64,000 nucleotides of DNA from the NCBI GenBank assembly GCA_033807695.1, contig CM066302.1:2914001-2978000 (forward strand). Reading direction: 5' to 3'. Source of the DNA: Daedaleopsis sinensis. Its lineage: Eukaryota > Basidiomycota > Agaricomycetes > Polyporales > Polyporaceae. Positions 35,201 to 46,291 of the stretch are shown one piece after another (within the stretch, counting starts at the first letter, position 1; each line of letters opens with the position of its first letter). The translations under genes and the position numbers were made by a program. The notes under the pieces were generated by a model. It was given only the letters and a program-made list of their open reading frames with translations, had not been told where the DNA came from and did no database searches.

Positions 35201-37635
35201 CACCCTCACATAAGTATGTCGTCTCATCCACTAGGCAAACCATGTACTGATTAACGACACCTACAGCACCAAGATCCACGGCTTCGCCCCTGCCAGTGCC
35301 TGCCCGTAGTAAGCACTGTAAATTCGTATCGTACACTCACTGGTATTAATCAACATGTCTCATCCTTCTCTCTAGCCCCCCCTCCTATCGCCCCCCCTTA
35401 TACAGCCTCTGCAGATGAAGATTTGCGAAGACAAATACGGACAGGGCCGGACACTACCATACCGCTTATCCCTCGCGACACCGGTGTCGGGGCATCGGGC
35501 ATCATTCCTGTTGTGCCTGGGCCAACCACTACGGTGCCGGCGCCGGGTCCTACTGCTGCGCCTACGACCTACCGTCCCTCTGAAGCCGCCCCCACTGTCA
35601 TTTTTCCGGGACCATCGCCCCCCCCTTCTCTGCACGAGGCTCCTCCTGCTGTCATACCCGTGCCTGTCCATCCTTCTCATCGTCCCCCAGGCGTGGAACT
35701 TCAGTACTCCGGCCCCAGTGACGTTCATCTCGCAGACGCCGAGCGAGAACGCCAAGAACGCTTCGAGGAATTGGAGAACACCATGGCTGGAACAGTTGAG
35801 GACCTCCAAGAAGCGGAAGAGAAGCGTGAGCGCAATTTTCGTGCCAACGAAGAAGAACGCGAGCGCGCTTTTGTGGACAACGAACGTCGACGTGACATGG
35901 AGGCTGTGGAACGGCGAGATGGGATCTGGCGCGAGCTCGAGGATCGTTTGGCTACCTTGCCTCCTGTTGGCGAGCCTCCGTTGCTGGTCCCGCCGCCGGC
36001 CACTGAGGGGGAACCCCCGATGTCTGTTCCCGACGTCGTTCATGACGGTGCCTCCCGGAAAACTCTTTCGCAAGCTATCGACCCGGATGCTGCGTCCCTA
36101 GTGGATACTATGCACCAAGCGGCCTCGTTGCACGCTGCCGAATTGCGCGAAATTGTCGATGCAGAGCGAGAAGAGCTTCGCCGCGAACGCGAGACAGCCC
36201 AGGCGGAGCGCGAAAGGGCACAGGCGGAAGAAGCGGCCGAACGGGCACGTATGCATGAGGAATATCAAGCACACATCCGTTCGCTGGAGGCAGAATTGGC
36301 CGCGGTCCGTAAGGAGCTGGAAGACGAGAAGATGGCCAGAGCGACCGAGGAACCGGAGCGGAGGGAACGAGAACGCGCGGAAATGTTGGAACACAACGAC
36401 GCGATGCGCACGCAGCTTGGAGACCTCACTAATCTAGTCACCGAACAGCGTGATGAGATGGCGGAGAAGCGGGCTCTCATGGACGAACGTTGGAACATGA
36501 AACAGAATCGTTGGGAGCAGAAGGATCAGGAGGACGCCCTGACTCGCAACATGCTCCAACAAGTCCTAGAGAACCAAGCTCAAATGCTCGCCGATCAAAC
36601 ACAGTCCAAGAACGACCTCATGGAAGAGCTCAGAGCTAGTAAGTGCACAATCAATTGCGTTACATTTGTTATGTTTACAAATTGTTCTGTAGCTCAGCGC
36701 GCTGCTTTGGACGCCATTGAGCAACAGCGACTTGCGTACGAGGGAACGATCCGCGAAATGGCGGAAGGTGAGACATCAACAGTTTCTCGATGCTAATAAC
36801 ATCACTGATCTTGAGAAACGTCAGGTTGGCGTGTGGACTGTGAGCAACGCAAGCAGGAGACCATTGATGCTGTCAAGGCGACCGCGAATGAGCAGGTTCC
36901 TTACAACGTCCAAGGCGTGAGTGCGGTTGATCCCACTCTGCAAATATCGTGGCTCACAGAATTGCAGTATCTCGACGAATTCAGTCGGTCTTTGGCCACT
37001 GAAGTCCGCATGCTTCTCAGCGAGGTCGGGAAGCTCAGGGAGGACAAGAGGAACCTCGAGTAGTAAGTGCCTATTCCATTGCACTCACACATCTATCTTA
37101 CGCCACTCCCCACCAGCCAAATCGGGGAGCTTCTACAGTTCAAGTCAAAGTATGGACCTGGTGGCGAGTTTGACCCCAGCTGGTAAGTCTTGACGTTCCT
37201 CTCTTATGTGACTCTCTCCTCATATTGTCTACAGGAAACCGGCCATGACCTGTGTGCCGACCGATGCGGCGCCTCCAGAACCCGCTCCAGCCCCGGAGCC
37301 AGAGCCAGAGATCCCTGGGCCTGCTCACAGTGCATGGCGATCCGTCAATACTCGCGCCGGGCGGCGCTCCAGAAGGTCGGCCGCAGCAGCAGTGCCGGCG
37401 CAACCGCCTCCCGAGCCTGTTGCGCCTGCGACGCAGTCCTGGGCGACGTGGCAACGTGAGTACTTTGAGGTTTGCGTAGTCGAGCTCCATATTGATCTGG
37501 CAAAATCACACAGCCAACCCTCACTTCCAGCCCTCACCACCTATCCAGCCCGTCGAGCATCTGCTTGCACCGCAGCATTCCAGCCCTGGGCTGTTTGGTC
37601 CTCGCTCGCCTCGCGACTCTGCCGCTATCCCGTAA
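26217..37635 (+). CDS. Giant Ser/Thr/Pro-rich protein with PH-like domain and coiled coils (3,478 aa)
   Basis: I could join 18 exons in consistent phase: 26217-26343, 26398-27830, 27940-28322, 28376-30770, 30822-32441, 32497-32667, 32720-32770, 32825-33029, 33082-35130, 35184-35213, 35267-35305, 35376-36638, 36693-36767, 36825-36916, 36968-37062, 37117-37182, 37235-37455, 37514-37635. After a Ser/Thr-rich N-terminus (residues 1-520), a PH-like fold spans about 520-660 (GLLWYLNVHAPPPYRW, LLLSWIAPGGGRGIVTLDLL, ESARERVRWVSAIWEVLDRA). Then come low-complexity Ser/Thr/Pro stretches, five Cys/Glu repeats (29598-29790), and a helix with HDVNRLLQYLNDV. A Pro-rich region follows, then an Arg/Ser/His/Asp/Tyr-rich RS-like region (34070-35000), and a long acidic/basic coiled coil (35700-36640). 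The C-terminus is GPRSPRDSAAIP. PH-like domains often bind phosphoinositides; a cortical or membrane scaffold role is inference. No catalytic domain seen. Confidence 0.8.
29598..29790 (+). repeat. Five tandem Cys/Glu repeats inside the giant protein
   Basis: The coding sequence repeats a unit of the form (Y/F)-x-T-A-x-x-C-x(3-5)-T-E about every 11-16 residues: YETALICDTE, YETAPKCPSEVETE, FETVPVCTTPAPTE, FITADICPSEVSTE and FKTADCKCKEKK. They are the most regular Cys-bearing segment of an otherwise Cys-poor protein. Confidence 0.7.
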
Positions 37636-38273
37636 TGGGACTCTGTTGGACGTTGCTCGCTCGGCGCTCTCCTGTCTCAGTAGATTTGCTACAATCTTGC
37701 CTGCTATATTTCACGACACCATGCTTTCATCTAGTACCATCTCTCGCATTCAGTTAGCCTCGCCATCTCATGACAGTCACTGATCCTCGGCCTTCCGCAT
37801 CTATGTTGTTCATCTCTGTGTATCATGTGCATCGTATCATATATACCTATGTTTTCACGACAATTAATGACCTTGCAACGAATGGTTGGACGTCTGCGAA
37901 CGTCGATTGATGACGGCCTCCCAGTTCAAGTCGTTGCTCAAGCGTTCGAGTCGTTTTCACACAAAACTTCAAGTAAATGCATGTCCACCGGTACCGCTAC
38001 TCACATACGCAGCGGTCGTCAGTCCCATACTCTGACCATGACATACGAATGATTAAAGCCCAATGGCTCGCGCTCAATCGCTCGCCGTCTGCTTCTGCCC
38101 AGCCTCGCATGGGCCTCAAGTGGGATGAATTTCTACATGACGCCCTCATAGTTCTCGACCATCCCATCGAGTGTCCGGAATCCCTTAAACTCCCCTCCCA
38201 CATGATCCTCACGGAATCCTCAATATTTACGAAATACGAATGGTTAGATAGTCCCGGTATGAGAATATCATTG
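37636..38273. other. Convergent spacer, no gene recognised
   Basis: About 640 bp between the stop of the giant gene and the stop of the first DUF6593-like gene. Open frames at 37977-38300 have no domain. Presumed 3' untranslated sequence. Confidence 0.45.
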
Positions 38274-38964
38274 TCAGCCGCCATCTCCTCCGAGTCCTCC
38301 ACCGTCGCCGCCATCCGTTACACTCTCCGACTCGCGACGCTCCTTCTCGCATATGATGAACGAGAGAACGACGGCGTCGAGGAATGGGATCAGCTCCGGG
38401 CCCATGGTGATGCCCATCGGTCGTCTGCGCGAGAAGATCCCGTGGCTCGCACTATGCGATTCTGCGACCGGCCGCTTGGACTGCGAGTCCAGGTCCAGGA
38501 GCTTACAGGACAACAAGCATGTCAATACAGAGAGAGATAGCGCTAGCAGCCTCGACGCGCTCACCTGGAAGGACTTGGACCGCTTCTTCCACAGGTACAT
38601 GCGTCCGCTCGGGGCGGTGAACAACCGTGAGCTGTGATCGTTTCAGCGTTCGGGCAGTGGGTAGGGACCAGTCACCAGTGCCCTATATGGGACTGCTGCG
38701 CCTGCAAAAGAGCGCGACGAACCTGGACAAGAAGCCCTTCTTGGGCAGCCAGTCCGACAACCGCCTCGTCTCGCCGTGGTACGTGACCCGGTCGTGGCCC
38801 CAGCGCCGCTCGTACTGCGCGATCACGTCCCGTTGCTCGTCCCGGAGCGTCGTCGTGCTCGTCCCGAGCCTCCATGGGGTCGAGACCTCAAAGAGCACCC
38901 GGCCCGTCGCGCTGTCGACGACGTCCGAGTTGAGGGGGTCGTTGCGCGCGAAACTAACGTTCAT
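38274..38964 (-). CDS. DUF6593-like protein, tandem copy 1
   Basis: Three exons (38964-38723, 38631-38565, 38501-38274) give 178 residues. Blocks in order are MNVSFARNDPLNSDVVD, TGRVLFEVSTPWRLG, TTTLRDEQRDVIAQYERRW, VTYHGETRRLSDWLPKKG, FTAPSGRMYLWKKRSKSFQ, then MGITMGPELIPFLDAVVLS and FIICEKERRE. The tail is short and Gly/Asp-rich. Strand-rich start, 'TAP-x-GR-x-Y-x-W' block and terminal helix with 'LD-x-(I/V)-V-x-(S/T)-F-(I/V)' match the basidiomycete DUF6593 family as I recall it; its function is unknown. There is no signal peptide. The central exon is 67 nt, as in both neighbouring copies. A TATATA at 39085-39090 lies about 120 bp upstream on this strand. Confidence 0.82.
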
Positions 38965-39743
38965 CTGGATTCTAGGCTGGCAGTGGAGAATAGCCTATGG
39001 GGATGATGGATATGTGTGCCGGTGCTAGTGTGCGGCAGGTGAGTATGTAGTGATGCGAGGGAGCGCGGCGCGGTTCCGAGTTCTTATATAGACTCTCGCG
39101 CTCGAGCGTAGTTCTCGACGTCAGCATCCATGGCCATGAGCTAGTCCACATATCCTGCCTTTTGCATCTAATTCGAGTGGCGCCCATAGCCACCTGATCT
39201 TGTTGAGCCTGTTCCGCTGAGGCCTCGCAGTGAAGTGTGGGGTAATGCACCACGTTCATGTCCAATTCGAGGGTCGCGAGATATGCACTGTCTTCGCGCG
39301 GTCTCACGGCGCTGTGGATCACTAGTGATGCGCTGTCATGAATTACGCATCATGAAGTACCAGTCCGCATAAATCCTCAATTCGGAGATCATTATTTGGC
39401 TCCAAGGGATGCTTGTGATGGGACGCGTCAGCTCTCCTGCTGCATACCTTGCATACATCGTTTGGATGGCGGAGCGTTCGAACGAAGCCTTGGGAATCAT
39501 TTATGAGTGGTTAGTGAGATGACCTACCCGTTCCACCCACTCGAGTATTCTCCCTGCCGAGCTCCATCGATCTAGACTGTTTAGAAGAGCGGGTCAATCT
39601 TGAGAAAACAGAAATACGTGACGAAGGTCCACGACTCGGCACTGTGTCCTGTGTTGGAATTGAACCGAGCGCACAATCGGGAACATCAAGAAACGCACCC
39701 AAATATTCCCTACATGTAGGACCCTCCGGCCCCCCTCTAAGAT
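38965..39743. promoter_or_regulatory. Upstream region of DUF6593-like copy 1
   Basis: About 780 bp. Contains a TATATA on the minus-strand side at 39085-39090 (reverse read TATATAAG). No gene seen. Confidence 0.5.
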
Positions 39744-40723
39744 TTATTCACCTCCGCCATCTGCCCCAGCCCCGTCCGCATCACCGTTGCCTCCCAAGCC
39801 ACCCCCATGATCTGTATACTCTTCGTGCTCTTCATGCCGGTGACCTTCATCAAGTGCAGGTGCTCCGTGGTCTCCCCCACCACTCTGCTCTCCATGTCCT
39901 CCTTCCCCGGCGGTCTCTCCTCCGGGCTCGTCGACAGCTGCACCAGCCACGGCTCCGAAGGCGACGATCGCTGCGACAGATGCGCTACCACCCTGCTCGA
40001 CTTTCTGGTCAAAGTCTCCTCCGTCGCCGTTGGTGTTCAAGCGGTGCCCAGACGAGCCGCGCCGCGCCGCCTCTAGAACGATGAACGATAGGAGGACGGC
40101 GTCCAGGAACGGCGCGAGCTCGGCGTTGACGTCGATGCCCATCTGCCGCTTGCGGAGGAGGCCGTCGCGGCCTGCGTTCCGCGCCTTCGCTACGGTGAGC
40201 TTCGACTGCGCGTCGACGAGCTGCGGAAATAGAAATGCGCCGTTCGGTTCAACGAGCTCAAGACGCACCACACATCCCGCACAGCTCGATGCTCACTTTA
40301 AATGTTTTGGACTCTTGCTCCCACAGGAACGTCCGTCCGTCCGGCGCGGTGAGCCTCCGGGAGCTGTACGCGCAATACAGGACCGGGTTAAGTCCATATC
40401 CAATCATGGCAGCGAAGGCATGGCAGCGAAGGCATAGAGCAGCCTGAGGGCACACACCTCGACCCCGCGTCCACCCTGGCCAGCCACTCCGCCGCCCGCC
40501 TCGTCTCCCCGCGGTACGTCACCTGCTCGTACCCGGCGGTCCAGTTGTTCTCGTACTCGGCGACGACGCGCTGCTGCGCGTCGGAAACGGTCGTCGTGCT
40601 CTTCCCGAGCTTCCACCGGGTCGCGATCTTGAAGAGCGCGCGCCCGGTCCCGCCGTCGACGACGTCCGAGTCCAGCGGGTCGTCTCGCTTGAAGGTGAGT
40701 TTCAGGGTGCCGGCGGTGGACAT
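39744..40723 (-). CDS. DUF6593-like protein, tandem copy 2 (long tail)
   Basis: Exons 40723-40458, 40363-40297 and 40220-39744 give 269 residues. Core blocks match copy 1: LTFKRDDPLDSDVVDGGTGR, TTTVSDAQQRVVAEYENNW, VTYRGETRRAAEWLARV, LTAPDGRTFLWEQESKTFK, MGIDVNAELAPFLDAVLLSF. The N-terminus carries four extra residues and the linker loses the LPKK motif (LARVDAG instead). The C-terminal extension of about 90 residues begins with a small hydrophobic stretch (SVAAIVAFGAVAGAAVDEPG). It then turns Gly/Glu/His/Asp-rich (GHGEQSGGGDHGAPALDEGH). This copy is the most diverged of the three. Confidence 0.82.
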
Positions 40724-41386
40724 GGTGGTGCTGGGATGGGTATAGAGGGAATGCTGCGCGACTGGCTGCAGCTAGAGGTCGAGCCGCGTATATGTTATAA
40801 TCCTATGCATGTCAAACATTGAGTTATGTCATCGCCTACCGTCGACGCGACGGTCGTCGTTGACTTGGCATATTGGATTCTGCGCCCACGAAGTGGCACG
40901 AACACCGCCACGTTCGTCGCTTCTAGATCTCGGTAGCAGTTCGGGGCGCAGTCCACTGGTTCACGCTGCCTGCTAGTTAGCTAGCACAGAACAAGACAGC
41001 TCGCAGGAGTGGCCAAGTTGGAGACGGGGACCTGGCGGCCGTACGACAAGAGCACTGGCAAGATGTACTACTGAGTACCGCTGGATATCAGTACTAGAGA
41101 GCTACGATCAACTTGCAGAAAGACGTATACGCGCCAAAATCATTTCCAAACGGTCGCCCTGGCACAACATCAGTACATACGTGGTTTCCGATGGACTTCT
41201 ACGAAAGAGAACGAGATACATACAAACTTGGTCCAACTTGCTCGCGAGAAGAGGGACTACTAATACTAATAGCGCTGAATAGCTCCCGACTGTGATCGTG
41301 GGAAACATAAAAGAAAAAGACCACTACTGTTACATAAGCGAGAGTAAGAAGCTAAGTAAATGATCAGTGCCAAATAGTGCAGAGGT
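40724..41386. promoter_or_regulatory. Upstream region of DUF6593-like copy 2
   Basis: About 660 bp between copies 2 and 3. AT-rich elements near 40788-40800 (TATATGTTATAA on the plus strand) may serve as a TATA region for copy 2. No gene recognised. Confidence 0.4.
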
Positions 41387-42207
41387 TTAACAGCCCCCAC
41401 CACCTCCTCCGTCACCACCTCCTCCACCTCCTCCGTCTCCTCCACCTCCACCTCCTCCGTCTCCTCTACCTCCTCCGTCTCCTCCGTCTCCTCCACCTCC
41501 TCCATCGCCGCCATCATCGCCGTCACCGCCGTCCCCACCATCTGCTTCTTTACGACGTTCTCTCTCGCATATTATGAAGGAGAGAACAACGGCGTCGAGG
41601 AATGGTAAAAGCTCTGGGCCCAGGCTGATGCCCATGGGCTTATTTCGAGAGAACAACCCGTGCCTCGCCCTTTGGGACTCTGCCACTGGCACCTTAGACT
41701 GTGAATCTACGAGCTGGGAGTCGGGGAGGCACGTTAACGCGTCAGCGTCCGTGGTGGACCCAACGAACAAGCTGCGACTGCCTCGACATGACAGGCCAGT
41801 CGACCGTCTTACTCACCTGCAAATTCTTGGAATGCTTCTTCCAGATGTACCTCCTGCCGTTTGGTGCGGTGAACACCCGAGAACTACAACAACGGATTAA
41901 TATTGGCATCGCGCCGACGGGATGCTCAGTGCTCAGTTATCACGAAACGGCAGCAGCGACGCACGCACCTCGACAAGATGTTCTTCTTGGGCAGCCACTC
42001 CGACGCGCGTTGCGTCTGTCCATGGTACGTGACCCTGTCGTGTCCCCAGCGCCACTCATACGCAGCGACGACGCTGCCGCGCGTGTCGCGGATGGTGGTG
42101 GTCGGCTGGAGACTCTTCGCGGTGGAGATCGCGAAGAGCAGACGGCCGGTCGCGCCGTCGAGGACGTTCGCGTTGAGTGGGTCGTTGCGGTCGAAGCTGA
42201 CGTTCAT
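41387..42207 (-). CDS. DUF6593-like protein, tandem copy 3 (Gly/Asp repeat tail)
   Basis: Exons 42207-41969, 41883-41817 and 41713-41387 give 210 residues. The core is closest to copy 1: MNVSFDRNDPLNANVLDGAT, RWGHDRVTYHGQTQRASEWL, FTAPNGRRYIWKKHSKNLQ, MGISLGPELLPFLDAVVLSF and IICERERRKEADG. The last ~50 residues are almost only Gly and Asp in GGDGGG-type units and end in a single Cys. The encoding DNA is a CCTCC/CACC/GTC simple repeat on the plus strand. A reverse TATATAAG-like element lies at about 42259-42266, only about 55 bp upstream of the ATG. Confidence 0.82.
41395..41525 (-). repeat. Trinucleotide-rich coding repeat (Gly-Gly-Asp tail)
   Basis: The plus strand reads CCTCC, CACC and GTCTCC units with slight variation for about 130 bp, translating on the minus strand to GGDGGG-type repeats. 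Such a tract can change length by replication slippage while staying in frame. Confidence 0.8.
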
Positions 42208-43387
42208 GTCGCTCGTATGGGTGGCAATGGTATGGGTGCGGGTGCTTCACGCTGCGGTCTTATATGGGGTGAGCTCTGCGTCTAGGTTCCGCTAGGACCG
42301 GGCTTGCTTACCCCGCGTAGACGTTTGCCAGTGGAGCTTATAGTTACAGCCTTATGAGCCGCAGCGTGCGTGGACACGAAGGCTGTTGTCTTCCAAGTGA
42401 CATCGGGCTGGCTGTTTACACACCATAATACAGCTGTGCACCATACTGCGAACGCAATCTAGGCAGAAGTACATCCTTGCTTCCGAATCTGTCCAGCTGA
42501 ATTCTATCAAACTCCTCCATTATACTCAATTGCAAGCATAGTCTAAGTAAGTCACTTCACTAGTACGGCCATCTCATGACCAGGATCCACGCCCAGTTTA
42601 ATACATATTTGTTTTGTGTCTCTGCGGCGCGTCCGTAGCGAGCCGTAGCGTTTGTCTTGGTTGTCTTGGACTGCGGAGACGGAGGTACCCTGAGGTACCT
42701 GATCGATAGTCACGCGCACGTGCACGAGATGCGGGGTTGCGCAGTCTGCTAAGTAGTGAGTATGTATAGCAGTGGGGGCATCCAAGTCTTCCATCCGAAT
42801 CCATTGTCGAACTGTGAGCTTAGGTTGACCAAAGCTGTCGACAGTTTGACAAACGTTCAACGTTCAATACGCCTGCTGGCTACATCGCATCAGAGGTTTG
42901 AGAAGGACGAGTCGGATGTTGGATGGGGATAAGTATGTAAGCAAACTCCCTGTGCGCGTAGCACATCATACGTACGCGGCGTCCGTCGTGGGGTTCGCGA
43001 TGCATCATGCGAGAAGATGGTCGCCGAGTTATCTGTTCTCTACGTATACTTACATAGCACAATTCTGGCGTCGACTCACCGGCAGGCAACAGTGGGATTG
43101 CCGCTGCATGCAGCACGGGAGTGGATGGGATCCTGGAGGTCGGATCACATGAGGCGTGCGATGCACTCTGTCTTCCAGCCAGAAGCAGCCACAAGCTCCG
43201 CGGCCGCACATGATTAGATGTTACAGTCTCCCATGTTCCCCGACCTATATAAGCCATCCATGTCCGGACCCCCCTTGCTCACCGGCACCCCTCGTCCTCA
43301 GTCTCGTCCTCGTCCTCGTCTCTGCCTCGCCCCCGGCCAACTGGCAAGCAACCTAGAGAACCGAACTGACGTCAGGAGGCAGCAGCA
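42208..43387. promoter_or_regulatory. Divergent region between DUF6593-like copy 3 and first CoA ligase
   Basis: About 1.2 kb between divergent starts. A TATATAA at 43246-43252 lies about 140 bp before the ligase ATG. A reverse TATATAAG-like box at 42259-42266 serves copy 3. No gene recognised between them. Confidence 0.5.
43246..43252 (+). promoter_or_regulatory. Probable TATA box of ligase copy A
   Basis: TATATAA 142 bp upstream of ATG 43388, followed by a pyrimidine-rich leader (CCTCGTCCTCAGTCTCGTCC), as common in well-expressed fungal genes. Confidence 0.5.
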
Positions 43388-46291
43388 ATGTCTGAGATCG
43401 TCGCTGACGGCGGGCCAATCCCCCACATCCCGGACGACGTGACAATCCCACAATTCGTGTTCGACATCCACCACCCCGCGCGGCCCGTGCTCAAGAAACC
43501 GCAGCCGTGGCTCGTCGAGGAGCTGAGCGGGCGCGAGCTCTGCTCGGACGAGGTGAGTCGCGTCTGCCATGCTCAGTGGGCCGAGGCGGTCGCGGTGACA
43601 CGTACGTCTACGCATTGCAACAATGGCAGCTCCGCGCACGCACGTTCGGGCTCGCGAATGCACTGAAGCTGCGCTGGAACATCGGTGCGTGCTGCGTCGC
43701 TGCCTGGTTGCCCTGTCCGACTGACGTGCGCCGCGTTCCGCAGGCGAGGACGATGTCGGTGCGTGCCGCTCTCCACTATACTCTACACATACATACCCTA
43801 TCCTCTCGCCGCCGCCGCCGTTGACGCGTGGATGGCTGAAGGAATGCTGACGGACCTTGCGATATCCAGTGGCTATTTTTGGCCCGAACCATATAGGTGA
43901 GTGCTGCTGTTTGTCACCTTGCGCGAAGTCGCGTCCGGATCTCCGAGTGTGCATATTATCGGGCGACGTGCGCAATCCCTTCGCGAAGCAGGAGCGGGCC
44001 GCGCTGTCCGCGCGACGTCTGCCATTCTCTGAGCCCGTTCCGCCGACGCCGGAGACTGACTACGCTGCCCGATAGATTACCCCATAGCGATCTGGTACGA
44101 CTTCCGTCGCGCTTTCTCCGCGCGGAGACTCACACTGGCACCCACAGGGCTGTACACAGATTGGGTGGCATCATCACGTACGTCCGCTTCGTCTTTCCGA
44201 AAGGGTGGTAACTCAGCGCAGTCGACGTAGTGGCGCGAATCCCGCGTACACAGCGGAAGAGCTGGAGTACCAGCTGTCCGCCACCAAAGCACGCGTTCTC
44301 ATATCGGACCCTGGCTCGCTCTCGGTCGCGCTCAAAGCTGCGCGTGCATCGGGCATCCCCGACAGCCGGGTCGTTGTTTTCGACCCGGCGCCTGGTGTTA
44401 ACCATGTATCGGTGGAGACACTCATCCAGGAGGGCCTGTGCCAACAGCAGGCCTTTGTTGAGCGGAGGCTTGCACCCGGAGAGGGCAAGAAGAAGCTTGC
44501 ATTCCTGAGCTTTAGCAGTGGGACGACAGGTCGGCCGAAGGTATGCTGTCGAGCTCAGGCAGGCGTTGGGAGACACGACTGACAGGTACCTACAGGCCGT
44601 GATGATCCCGCACTACTCTGTGCTTGCGAACGTCATCCAGATGGCGCATCATACGAAGGCAAAAGACGAGAGCCAACCGTTAGAGATGCAGAGATATAAG
44701 CCGGGGAGCAAACTTCTTGCAAGTGAGTGCGTGGTATCATAAACAAGTACGTCCCCGCTGAATTGGGTTCGCTCATGTGCGGCAGTTCTCCCATTCTACC
44801 GTAAGTCATTGCCAACGTCCTTCAGCGCCTTTCACTAGAATTCTATCGCAGACATCTATGGCCTGGTTGTTGTACTACACTTGAGCATGTTCATTGGGGT
44901 AAGTCGTACATTGCGAGCCATAATGCAGAACACTGATTTCGTTCACAGACGACGCTCGTAGTCGTGCAAAAGTTCAACTTCGAGCAGATGCTCCACAGCA
45001 TCCAACGGTACCGCATCACACATCTCTGGTGCGTCACTCACAGCGCTCGCTCCATCGTTCCCCGTTGACTCAACGTCTTCACTAGCCTCGTACCGCCAAT
45101 GGTTGTCCTGCTCTGCAAGCATCCAGCGGTGAAGAAGTACGACCTCAGCTCCGTGCGGCACCTCATGAGCGGCGCCGCGCCCCTCAGCTCAGAGCTCATG
45201 ACCCAGCTCATGCAGATGCTCCCCGAGACCTGGATCGGACAGGCGTACGGTGCGTCTGCCGTCGGCCAGCTGGCTGCTCCCTGCAGACCGACGGTCATCT
45301 CATCAACGTCGCTCTAGGAATGACCGAGACATGCACGGCGGTGACGTTCCCCCCGGTCGACCGCAAGATCGGCGCGCTGGGAAGCGGGGGCGTCCTCCTG
45401 CCCGGGTGCACCGCGCGCGTCGTCAAGCCGGACGGGTCGCTCGCCGGCCTAGGCGAGCGCGGCGAGCTCATCGTGACGAGCCCCAGCGTCGCGCTCGGCT
45501 ACATGAACAACCCGGAAGCGTGCGTCGCACTCGCGTCCGCAGCACGACTGACGACTGACGACTGACGACTGGGCGGGGGACTGAAACTAACAGGACAGCG
45601 GAGACGTTCCAGGACGGCTGGGTGCGCACGGGCGACGAGGTGTACTTCAACGAGCGCAAAGAGATCTTCGTCGTCGACCGCATAAAGGTGCGCCCCTCCT
45701 CCCCCCCCCCTCTCCAGACTCCTGTGCACGCCCCCTCTCATCTCATATCGCTCACGTCCGCACAGGAGCTGATCAAGGTGCGCGGGTTCCAAGTCGCGCC
45801 CGCGGAGCTCGAGGGCCACCTGCTCGACCACCCGGACGTCGGGGACGTGTGCGTCGTCGGGCTCGCGGATGAGTTCTCCGGAGAGCTCCCGCTCGCGTTC
45901 GTCGTGCCCAGCGCGGATGCGCAGGCGCGCATCGCGAAGGACGCGAAGGAGGCGGAGAAGGTGCGCAGAGCGATCATGAAGGTACGCTTCTCCAGCTCCA
46001 TTCACCATTCTCGATTCCGTTCTCCGTCCTCCGTTTTCCGTTCCTTGTTCGCCCCTTACTACCATCACGCTCCCCCATCTTCCCTTGTCAACGGTTCGAG
46101 CTGACTGACGAGTGCGCGTGCAGCACGTCGCGGACCACAAGGTGAACTACAAGCACCTGGCGGGCGTCGAGTTCATCGACGCGATCCCGAAGAACCCGAG
46201 CGGGAAGCTGCTCCGGCGGTTCCTGCGCGACCGCGCGAAGGAGCTGCGCGCGCGCGGGAGGCTCGCGGTGCCCCTCAGATCGAAGCTCTAG
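43388..46291 (+). CDS. Peroxisomal AMP-forming CoA ligase (4CL-like), tandem copy A
   Basis: A gene with many short introns, giving about 570-580 residues. The N-terminus is IPHIPDDVTIPQFVFDIHHP. ANL-superfamily motifs are complete: the phosphate loop SFSSGTTGRPK followed by AVMIPHYS, LPFYHIYGL, MSGAAPLSSEL, YGMTETCTAV, GYMNNPEAT, DGWVRTGDEVYF, the hinge and core VDRIKELIKVRGFQVAPAEL, and the catalytic Lys in PKNPSGKLLRR. It ends LRSKL, a canonical PTS1, so peroxisomal location is likely. The enzyme adenylates a carboxylic acid and transfers it to CoA; fatty, dicarboxylic or aromatic acids are possible and sequence does not decide. One intron (about 45519-45594) contains a GACTGAC short tandem repeat. 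First of three tandem paralogues. Confidence 0.88.

Noticed and set aside
40950..41060. Stretch checked as a possible tRNA or structured RNA
   Set aside because: No cloverleaf with T-loop and anticodon arm could be drawn.
45535..45570. GACTGAC tandem repeat
   Set aside because: Short repeat within an intron of ligase copy A; no sign of a mobile element or regulatory array.
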